64,000 nt of DNA from the NCBI RefSeq assembly GCF_000764305.2, contig NW_025933189.1, forward strand, positions 208,850-272,849. The letters are read 5' to 3'. Positions 25,829 through 37,600 of this stretch are shown here, piece after piece. Below the pieces are notes generated by a model, which was not told the DNA's origin, did no database searches, and saw only the letters and a program-made list of their open reading frames with translations. Within the stretch, counting starts at the first letter, position 1, and each line of letters starts with the position of its first letter. The stretch is from Hyalella azteca. Its lineage: Eukaryota; Arthropoda; Malacostraca; Amphipoda; Hyalellidae. The translations under genes were made by a program, and so were the position numbers.

Positions 25829-28800
25829 ATGGTGAGGAGGCGAGGGGTCGAGCTGCTGCTGGTGCTGCTGGTAGCGGCGCAGGCAGCACTGCTGACGGGG
25901 GCGCAGCAGCAGCGCTGGAGGTGGCAGAGTAATGAGACTGTGACCAGTGACGCTCTCGCAGGGTCGTCACAAACGCAGGTATTCATACGCCAATCCCCTA
26001 ACAAAATTTAGAGTCGCCGTGGCTTCTGGTAACTCAAATCAGAAGCTGCCGTGTCTGTAAATTTTCACTGGGTTTGCGCCTATTAAAATAATGGATTGGC
26101 ATATCAAAGTACATCACGGCATTAACACTTTAAAATGAACATGGGTCTACAAAGACGATGAAATTGAAAATTAATGTACACCATGGCTATTAATGAAAAT
26201 GAATTTGTTCATTTAAGTACACAACGGGTTTTAAATATAGTGAATTGGAGCATTTAAGAATAGCATGGCTTTCAAATATGATGAACTTAATTTTAAGTAA
26301 AATAATGCTTCCAGAGATAAATAATCGATGATGCATTAAAAGCTGCATATTCACGTCCTCTCGCGTTGTTAACTTGTTCACGTGGTTCACGAATCGTTTC
26401 TGCTGATGATTGGCAGAAATTTAGTGGATTTTTGCCAGTGCACTAACAAAGTACAGATTGATTCGCGGAAACTTCCTGATTTGAAAGCTCAATAAAATAA
26501 GAACTATTAAAGATTTCATTAAAATATAAATTTTATTGGAAAAGATAATATCCGAATTCTTGTGTCATTTACTTTTAAAGACGACATCGGACGAATAACA
26601 GTCCCCATTGTCAATGAATTCAGATAGTCGATCTTTTGAAGTCCCCCGTTCAACTCGCTGAAGCATATTGACGGGTATGTTGCATGGCGATGGCTTGGCG
26701 TATGTTGTTCTTCAAATGAGGTTGTGTCCTTGGACAGTCATTGTAAACAATTGATGATAACCCCATAAAAAATCACATGGACAAATTGGGCCGGTCTCGT
26801 CTTTCATGTGAATTACTCCCCACCCTTTCCTACAACATCTGGCTGCTTGGCGCGAAAAAAAATAAGAAGTTTCCAGGAATCACCCTGTATTTGTATTCAA
26901 CGCTTATTGCCATTTTTAAAACGAATCTACATCTTCCTAACAGGAAAGACAAGAAATTTACAGCCCAACTTCCAGCAAAAAAGACGCAGTCGAGGATGGC
27001 AGAGAAAGTGGTTTGTCTGACGCGTCGCCGGCAGAGCAAGAAAATTCATTTGCACGCAAAGTAGGAAAACCGAGCAAGAAAAATGTCAAGCCGGCTGCAG
27101 CCGAACCAAGAATTTTCCACAAAATCAGGGAAAAACTTTGTGGCCTTGGATTCCATGAGGTAAGATAAGAGATTAAGATCCGACATGAACAGCAGAGCAT
27201 ACCAGATTATGAGTAATTTAATGTCGTGTTTACATTATGCGTAATAAAATATCGTATTTTAATATTTTGCATACTTTTAATAAGAGAGGAGACAATGATT
27301 TTCGCTCATTTAAATGAAGTATGGGCTGGCATAATGTAGGTACCGTACACGTTTGTTTTACTTGCCACTTTAGTTGTCAGCTCAAGCCGGCTGCAGCCGA
27401 ATTGCAACTGGATTCGGCCTACAAATCTTTACTGGAATTATATTTATTCATGCTTCCAACGAACTCAGTTGATGCAGTCACGCATGATAAGCAGTAAGCA
27501 AGAGTTGTTCATTTATCCAATTACAACATTACAGTCAGTTGATAAAAAACACTGTACAGCTGTTGGAAACTTAATAAATCACAATCAAAAATTTTTCGTG
27601 AATTTTAATCGTTTACCAAAAATTTAATAATTAAGTCCATTTGCGAAAATTTCTTTGCAGTGCGACGATGGGTACGTTGAAGTTGAATATGTGCAACCCG
27701 TATACGTACAGCCTGTGGGCGACCCTATCCCCATCCTGCCGTCGGATAAGGGAGGAAAAGATAAGGCTGAAGCCATCGCCCAAATCAAGGGGCAAATACA
27801 CAATAAAGTCAAGGACATCAAGAGCGCCTTGGCGTACAAGGCTAGTCAAATCTTCGGCAAGGCGCAGTCCTACTTTGCTGCTAAGGCCAAGGGTAACGGT
27901 GGGGGTTACGATGATGGAGATGGTTATGGCGGTGGAAGTGCTTATGGAGGTGGAGGTGGTGGCTACGGTGGCGGAGGTGGTGGCTACGGTGGCGGAGGTT
28001 ACGGAAATGGACACAGCAGCGGTTTTTCTGGCGGTTCAGGCAGCCATGGAGGGGGTGGTTATGGCAGCGGTGGATTAGCTATTGATCTATCATACGGAGG
28101 AAGTGGAAGTGGAGGAGTAGGGAATTATGGAGGCGGAGGAGGCGGAGGAGGTTTTGATGGTGGTGGAGGTGGTGGTCTCGGAGACTACGGAACAGGAGGT
28201 GGCACCGGATACTCTGACAACCACATTTCCTCGTATTCAAGCAGCGGAGGCGGTGGAGGTGGTAGCTCAGGGTATGGTCCTGGCGGGGGTGGCGGCTTCT
28301 TGGCCGCTGTGCCCATTAAGGGCGACTACGGCCATGGCCATGGAGGGCAAAACAGTATCGGAGGATATCAAGGAGGTAATGTATTTGGTGGAAGTGTGTC
28401 TGGGTATGGTGGTGGAGGAGGAAGTGGTTATGGCCAAAGTGGTGGTAGTGGTTACGGACAAGGGGGTGGTGGGGGTAGTAGTTATGCGCAAGGTGGCGGC
28501 TTTCATGGAGGAAGTGGAGGCTTCAGCCAAGGCGGAAATTTCGTGGATAATGGAGGGAGCTATGGCGGTGGTGGAGGAGGCTTCGGTGGCCACGTGGACA
28601 GCAGCTATAGTGGGAACCGAAGAGGCAACGGTCACGGAAATAATTTCAAACGCGCTCCAGTTTTAGACAACGTTATCCATAGTTCTTATTCAAGAATAGA
28701 AGACGAGAACGAGTACAATAATAACCAAATCTCAGGTTCATCACTTGATCCAATAGGGTCTCATGCATCCGTCAAATCATCAGCAAACTCAAAACGCGAG

Positions 28801-31601
28801 ACTAACCAAGGCGAAGTTGATGGATTTAAAGATGATCAATTCCGACATTATCAGTCTTCTGATGTTGTCGGGCAGATCGATGCAAATCGAGAGAAATCCC
28901 TTGAACCACATCACTGTACATGCGTGAACGAACAAGAATGCCCCGAGCATTTGGTTGTTGATTTGACGTACCTTCAAAACGATGTAGGTGATTTTCAAGA
29001 TCCCAGAAGCTCACCAACAGATGGAGATAACGTTTATGCTGTCTTTGACGAGATGCCTTCACACACCAGAAGTAAACGAATGTCCGAGCTGGACTATGAC
29101 TTTCCGGTCGACCAGCTGGCAGTGGAAACCGAGTCTACGGAGCAGCTGGTCTTCACTGGTCATTTAATCCAAAGTGAACGGAAAGATGGAAGTTCTCCGC
29201 ATCGGAGAAGAAAACGACAGAGGCCCCTGAGGGATCAGGCTAGGGATAACATATTTCAGGTGGACTTCTCAGAACCTGAATCGGTGAGTACTGGAATCAG
29301 ACTCGTACGAGCTGCCTTGTAGTATTACAGCACAAATAATGTTAAGCCGCGCGCGGCAATATGATTTCACGTCATTGGCATAGGATCATTCAATTTAATA
29401 AGAGTGACTTGAACATTCTGGGAAATATGTACTGTTTGAATTAATACTTATGGAAAAAATTAGTATCATATCCTCATATTTTTCAGAACTATGCCAATGT
29501 AGTGAAGAATCTATGCAAATTCGAGGTTCGACATTTGATTGATTTTTCATTGATATTCAACATTTTCTCGAGACTCTTTGCACAAATTTCACTCACGCAT
29601 GTCTTCGCACGCTACTGACCTAAGGTGGCATTGCTGAGACTAGGATCAGAGCACCGTAATATCCGAGTGAGGAGATCAAGCACGACGAAAAACGACGAGA
29701 CAGGTAAAACTGAAGAAAGTACAAAGGCAAAGACGACAAACAGCAAGACCGCCTCCACGACAACAGAAGAAAGCAGGGGAGAGCTTGCTGAGACTGCTGA
29801 CAATCCTGCTTCTCCTGGAGTGCAGGTGAGAGAGTCATTGTGTCACGCACTTATTTCTGCATATCTATACGACTGTTTCGTTGTATGTCTTCTTTCTCTA
29901 TGTTCTAGACGATCTTCAAAAGCAAGGCATGTATTTTTTTAGTGAAAAAATGAAAACATTCATACAATATTCTCTCTTTGAACGGCGAGTGAATCGTTGT
30001 TGGTCTGTGAAAAAAAGAAAAAATTCAGAAGAGTATAAATATTTATATATATGCTATTAGAATTGTGTTGAAAAATTTAAAGTTCGTTATTTCCTTCACT
30101 GCTGCCAAACATTTGAAAAATTCAAGACTGAAACTTTGGTAATATAGGACAAGTCTTAAGTATAACTAAACGTTGAAGAAATATCCATTAAATATAGCAC
30201 CATACAGTATTTTTACGCTAGCTGTTGATTATGAAGATAAGCTTCAAATTTCGACTCTACACTAAACCTCGACGGTGGCTTCCAGTGAATGTGTCCGATT
30301 CTCTCGATTTGAAATTTTTGGCCGTCCATTTCTGGAACAGTTTCTATCAAATGTTTTATTTATCCTACTATTTCTTTTTGCAGCGATTTTTTAATAACTT
30401 CTTTGGAGGCTTTAAAGGCCTTGGAAGTGGATTGGATGGTATCGGAAACGATTTTGGCGGTTTCAAGCTGAAAGACAAGATTGCACCTTCATTTGGGGTC
30501 ACTTTTGGCACCTTACCTAACAATGTTCCGACACCCTTCGGTGGTTTCCGTGACAATAATCCATTAGGACTTGACGTTGGACCTGTTTCAATTAATCCTT
30601 TCGTAGGCTTTAAAATAGCAAAGCTGAATGGAAAACCGTTATTTGTCCCGTCACTAGATTTGCTAGTCACGCCAAATGCAAAGGGGACGAAAAAAATTCT
30701 AGATTTGAAAAAACGAAAATATAACCAAGGAGGATACAGAGACGATGTATATCTTGAAGAAGCTGTAGACTTTTCAACTCTTCCTTACTATCCTGGACCA
30801 AGTCCACCACCTCATCCCGGTTATCCCCCTCATACCTACCCGGGTCCTTATGCTCCTCTCCCCATTCCTCCTTCGTATGAACCATCACCATATCCCCCAG
30901 GGCAATACGAGTCATCGCCATATCCTCCAGAGCCGTACGCGCCCCAAGGTCCTTATCATACACCACCTGAACATCCCCAGCATGTCGTAGAACACCAGCC
31001 TTCTCCTTACCCCATACCAGCGCCGGTGGAACCAGTGCCACCAAACGTCTACCCAATTGGTCCTTCCCCACAGTACCACCAGCAAGGCCCTCACCTCTCA
31101 GATCACCCAGCACATCCTAGGCCTATTGCAAACCCTTATGAGGCAGCTGAACAAAAGCCAGGGGTACAATTTCATCACCATATTCACGAACACACGCACT
31201 TGCATAAGGGTCTAGAAGGGTCGGGTGGTTACCCTGGCCACTTCCGAGAAGCCTCTTCAGATGAAAAACCTTATTTGCACACAATTGAACATCTGGGGCG
31301 ACAATTCCGAGCCACCGTCGCAACAAATCCAATGTCTCAGCAAACTTTCGCGACACAACAAACAAATAAAAAGCTCAGTCCGAATGAAGAAACTTTCAGG
31401 ATTTCAAGCTCTAGGCCCACGTCATTGAGAACTCAATCGTCCTCAGTTTTCAGACCTTCATCCATTAGAACTCAGCCACAAAACCGACCCCTGCCGACAC
31501 GTCCAAATTCAGATAATCCTCGCTGGGCTGTTGCGAGTAATGTGAGAAAAAACAAGCAAGTCGATGACGGTTCAGGATCTTTTTCATTTCCAAACGAATA
31601 A
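25829..31601 (+). CDS. Short isoform (or separate gene): secreted Gly/Pro-rich protein, 1135 residues
   Basis: Exons 25829-25978, 26944-27159, 27661-29283, 29625-29825 and 30384-31601, all phase 0. Residues 1-25 form a signal peptide (MVRRRG, then a Leu/Val/Ala core, cut near TGA|QQQ). A possible acceptor GTGCAG lies 12 bp before the ATG, so an upstream 5' UTR exon is likely. Dibasic sites (SKR, RRRKR) could be processed. Reading through the inferred donor at 31542 gives a C-terminus [17 protein letters not shown] and a TAA. AATAAA signals at 31755 and 31852 fit a 3' end here. This form lacks the clip module and protease-like domain. It may be a cuticle or matrix protein in its own right. Confidence 0.65.
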
Positions 31602-34600
31602 AAAATATCATATAATTGTACATAACATGACATAACTCATGCGCTTTGAATCTGTAATGCTTACCCTGATTTCTTGTCTAACATTTTGATACTCACCCTT
31701 ACCCTTGTCCCTTGCCTTTCTGGGCCCAAAGTCGTTCAATCGCATTCTTCATATAATAAACGCGACTTCATCATTAAATTCGTACACTCTACTAATATAT
31801 ATTGAAGTATGTAAATATTGTATTTAGTAACCTACAGTAACATTACACAGAAATAAAGTCCAATTTTATTTATTCACCAACATCATCTAGTCAAACTTCA
31901 TCTTTTATTTAAGAGAATGCTTTGAAAACTGTGATATAAACAACGGAGCTCTATAAATTGGCAGAATGATAATTTAAGGTTGAAAAAATGGGCTGCTCTA
32001 TTGAATAAATCAGTGTTCAATGTACATTTTTTTAATAAAAAATATTAACTAATTACCATTGGTGATGAATGTATAAATAGACATAAATTTCACATAAACC
32101 TGGTATGATGAGTATTTAATACCTAATTAGGATAAATAAATCTAGCATGGTATAAAGACAAGCATCAGAGATGATGCAAAGTACTAAGTTGCATCAACAA
32201 CGGCGTAAGCAAATCAATTGCCAAGCCTGCATTGCCACGAAATTCCAATGATTTTAACGAAACGTTTTCCTCCTATAACGCTTTAACTAGGATGTAAATC
32301 ATACCGAAATATTATATAAACTTCAATGCTTGACTTCAGCACAACTAACTGCTTGTCTTCAACTAACAGATGATCTCTGCAAACACGAGTCCGATTTTTC
32401 CTCTGCCTGCAACACCAAGAATTTTCACAAGCTTTTCAAACATATTTTCGAAGTTTCCTCTCGGTTTCCAGCTAAAATATCCTCATGCTAATCAACCTTA
32501 CGTTCCTCTGTTACTCAGGCCGTTCATAGTTCCAACGCATATTTCATCACCCCATTCTCCTCCTGCGGCAGAAAGTCCCATTATTATTCATCATCAAGAA
32601 GCATCAGATACTTCATTCTCAGATGCCTCAGGGACACACGATACTGATCCTGATATTACACACTTGGCCATACCTAACTCACACACAACACACGTATCTC
32701 ATGGACGTCCAAATCACGCTCCTACCCTTAACCCATTTTCTGATAATAGTCCAAGTCATCCGCACAATCAGGATGACAATCAGAACACAGACATCCATAT
32801 TCATTTTCTAACGGATGATCATGATGAAGCCGGTATAAAAAATAACTTCAATCGTTTCTCGGGTTCCCTCCCGCGTCCGATAGATAATTTGGACGAAGCT
32901 AGCAGTTCTACGAAGCATACGACCTCAACTATGCAGTACCACCCAACCCTGTTAGAGCCCTTACCACCTGCTCCAGTTGTAGTTCGCGCTAACACGGACG
33001 TTCACATGAGTCTTGTGGACGCGAGGGCTTACGTTGTAAGGATCAGGCATCCAGAAGTCTCCGCTATCTCATTCTATAATCGATCTCCAACCACGTTCAG
33101 GATTCCTGAAGCTTTAGTCACTTTCAATCCTCGGTTTACAACTAAACACGATATCATCGCCAATATATTAGGTAAAGATAAGCATGGATTACGGTCTACC
33201 CTGAGCAGAAATCCATCAGTAAGCCAGCCAAGTCCACAAGGTTCCAAGCAAACTTTATACCGCCCTTTGCTTGTCCCCACCAGGACAAGAATAGATAACA
33301 AACCAAGTGGTGCGAGTCGTACGCCAGTTCAGTATAACAGAGCCAATTTATTCCAACCCAACAATGGGCTTCACAAGAGGCTTAATTCGACTCAGCCTCA
33401 TGGCTACATCATCTTCGAAGAACATGGCGTCGGTCGCCATGATGGCTCTCAGTTCCCCAATAAGAATGTAAATTCACAATCGTACAATAATTATTCCTCA
33501 TTAAACCTGCAAAAAGACACAAGTGGAGGCATCAAAGATGAGTCATTGCCAATTGACCCTCAAAATTCCAACATGACAAAAGCTTTAACAACGCCGAGCA
33601 GAATAATTTTCAACCCAATTATATATAAAACTGGTACAATAAAAACAGACATTTATGATGACACGGCGATATTGCGTGCGGATTTTGTTGCTGACGACTG
33701 GTTCAGTCCGCTGGCGATATCTACAGTGAACGATAAGAAAAACATAATCCCTCATTATACAACATCATATTCACAGCCCAATTCATCTCCTCAAATGAAT
33801 ATTCCTTCTTCGTCTAACCATATTTCCCGTTTATCGCATTTAGTTCTGAATAAAGACACCCTTTTGCATTTTGGACCAGTTGAAAAGCCTGCAAACTTCA
33901 ACTCACAACTCTTGCTTGCAGATGACACGCATGTTTTTCAGTCACTATTGCTCCCTGCGTCACAAAGTCATGATAATTTTTCACTTGTATCTACACCCTT
34001 CAAATCTTTGACTACTGAATCACTCTATAAATTTCCCACTGTACAACCTGACTCAGTGGCACGACTATCAGCCGTTCAAGAGCTTTTGCATGACAAACAA
34101 AAGCTGACGCCTGACGACACGCATGACAGACAGTCGAGGACGGGAGCTTGTCAGTACGTAAGCTGCCAAAAGTTGGCTCTAGTTTGTGCCGCCGGAGCTC
34201 ATCGGCTTCCTCACAGACAGAAGGTGAGTGAAATTATACGAACACAAACTTGTCACTCATGCAAATGCTCACGATTTTTTTTAAATAATAAGAAATGTAC
34301 TTACGTTTTAGTGCCGGCTTCTCAACCTTGGATTCCACTAAATTTCTTCGATTCCACTAAAGTTTAGCCTATGTATTCGTAGTTGAATGTTGCATTGCAT
34401 TTACATATATTTCTCAACGCCCGATATATTTCTCGACACTTACTAAATAAAGGCGTTGAGATTGCTCACGAATTAGAACGGAATTCACAATAAGGTCAGG
34501 AATTTGGCTGCAATGGACACCATAAATCACGGGTGGGGAGCTTTTACATACACAGTGAGCAAAATTGAAGAACTGAGGCGTTTACACAAGCAGGAAACTC

Positions 34601-37600
34601 AGATCAAGAGTAAAAACTCCTATACAGGATGATTAACCTTTATTGTTGAAAATATATATAAAAACTGCATTTGTGAAATAAACTCTATTTTGGTTTGAGT
34701 GCTGAGGGTAAAATATATTGGGGAAATAAATCAGTAGATATACCGGTAACATTAGCTTAATATGCTCTCAATGAGAATAAACGGTAAGCAGAAAACGTTT
34801 GTAAAAGGTCCAATTTGAGTCACTAATCACACGTTGGGGCATTCGAATCCTGCGAATTTATTTGCTAGATGTGCCTGCATAAAATAGCTCAGCAATTGTA
34901 AAATGTCGATGACCAAATATGAAGATCGAATATTCTCCAGGGATGTTAGACCTTCACACACACACAGAGTAGTTTTAAAGCTAAAAAGTCTACAGATATT
35001 GCGAGTTCACCCATATATTATAGAACTAAATCTTTCGCATGTGCAGTTACGTCTTACGTAAATATTTTTTAATGATTTTTGTTCGTCATGTTCGTCAGCG
35101 ACAAATTCCACCTTCCGACAACCTGCCTTTCACGTGTGGTCTGTACGAAGTTTGCTGTCGCATCACTGCCACTGTGCCGGCCACTCATATCTCGGTAAGC
35201 TTCGTTCAGTTCGAGATTTTAGCCATTCGATTTTGCATGTAATATTTACGTATATACCCGCTTTTCGAGTTAATGTTATTGTCTTATTGAACTAGAGTTA
35301 ATCAAACATTTGATTCATCGATCATGTGGATAGCGCTGATGAACGTGGATGAAAACTTCGACATGTTTGAAACTATTTTTATACCAATTGAACGTTTTGC
35401 GCCCTCAGCTCAACATAGCAGTAGTAAAGCGAGCTACGTAGCAATTCGATCAGCACCATGATTTAGTTTACATAATATTCAGTAGCTCGGTAGAATTGAA
35501 GGTATTATAATTAATTACCTTAGACTTCAGGGCGGTAAAACCAATGTAAACAACATTAATTCGCTCAACTTCAATAAAACGCGCGATTGCATACAGCCAC
35601 GACACCCCGCTACGTTAATTAACACTCAAGAAGTGCAGCTTCATTCGTTAGCGCCGGTCCGCCGGAATTAATTTCATTCTGACACCTAAAAAACTGGGTT
35701 CAGACGTCGGACGAGGAAACAACTGGGTTTATGAATTATTTTAGTAAGTAAAAGTTAAAATTATTTTATAAATACAATCGAATGACATTTCAGACGCCGG
35801 TCAGCCCGGCGAGTGGGGCACCATCTGGGGGCGGAGCAACATGCGGACGCAGCGAGCCGCTCTCTGTATCAGGCAGGATAAGCTCGTCTGCCGGCCCTGA
35901 TGCGGCCGCTACCGGGCACGCTGTTTTTGGTGGGGATTTAAATGAACTTTCATCAACTACGGAGCTTAGTAAATGTGTTGGATCATTGAGAAGTAGAAAT
36001 TTTATATATAATATATACAGAAGTATAGTGAAAATTAATGAGGAAGTGAAAAAATGCTCGTTACAGTTGATACTATAAAAATCTCATAAATACTGTTCCA
36101 TATGCCTTATTTGGAGATACTTTATTATTATCCGTTTTGGAGACCCTTAATCGATAAGCAATAAACTACCATCACACCATAGTGAACACAAAATACTTAG
36201 TATACAGAGCTATAGAGAAAAATTCTCTATCATTTTTTCCGTTGAATTAAAGAATTAATTTTGAAACTTTCAGTGTTGGGCACTACTTCCAGTAGAATAT
36301 AACATCAATGAATATAACATGTATAAAATAACAAATTAAACAAAAAAAATCATCCATTTCTATCATCATCAAATAACATTTTGCAGTTTATTCCCCACTA
36401 TATTTATAAGTATAGCCAGTCACTTATACATCTGGCTGATCTATGTTCTTGAATCTAAAGCTTTATTTATACGTGTACAGAACATAATACTCAAACTGCA
36501 GTTGCAAAACTTCGCTACTTATGGAATCCTAATTTGAAGAGCGGCACATAATTATTTTTAGAAATATTAAATTAGAGCTCTAAGTTGATAATTAATTTAC
36601 ATAAAATCAATTTTCTTGGCAAATACAAGTGTAAATTTACACTAAATTAAAACAATTTGTTGCCGACCTTATTATCCGTAAGAATTTAAAAGCAAAGAAT
36701 AGTCCACAAAAATTCATATCTTTATAGAAGATATGAGTTTTTGTGGACTATTTCATATCTTTATAGAAGAAAATTCATATCATATCCACATAGAAGAAAA
36801 TTCATATCATATCCACATATATTAATTTTTGTGGACCATCCTTTGCTCTTAAATTCTTAGTTGATGATTAAATCATTTACCACTCGCCCTATGTCCGCGC
36901 GGCAGGCGAGTACCCGTGGCAGGCTGCGGTGCTCAAGAAGGAGGGCGTCGACAACGTGTACGTGTGTGCCGGCACCCTGGTGGACGCTACGCATGTGCTC
37001 ACCGCTGCTCACTGCATACCAGGGTATGATGAGGACTGATATTATATAGTCTAGGCTATACCTTATGATTAGTGGTCTATACCTCATGATGAGGACTGAT
37101 CTATTGTCTATTTCTTATGATTAGTGGTCTATACGACTATACCTAATGATGTGTAACACTCTATACATAACGTGTTGTATAGCTTTCTCTATACAGCATT
37201 CTCTGCATATCAGGGTATGATGTGGAACGCTCTATACCTTGGCCCCACTCCTAAAGTTGTGATGCGGTGACATTTGTGATAGAAATAGTAGCGTGATAAT
37301 TACGAGAGAATTAATGGGCCTAGTGCTTAATTGACGTACCTGATTAATAATTATTTGTTGTCCATAATTGTTATAAACACAAAGGCACTTGAAGTACTTC
37401 TGCATGGATAGCATAGGTACCTATTGTGTTATTGATATACACTGTGCAATATTTTTCGACCCGATACGCAATGGAAGTCCGTGATGCAAATCTAACAAAT
37501 ATTGTGCAAAATTGACCATGTGGCGCATGATTGATGTTCCCGGTGGAAAGTCAATATGTCTGATGCATACTTAATGTACTTTATGCATAGTTTGATGTAT

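Noticed and set aside
27631..28666. Long frames in other phases over the Gly-rich exon (Met/Val-rich and Thr/Ser-rich)
   Set aside because: Shadows of GGN-rich codons; the in-frame Gly reading joins neighbouring exons in phase.
36861..37087. Frames over the TAAHC exon on both strands
   Set aside because: The protease-homologue frame with correct splice phases explains this segment; the others are shadows.
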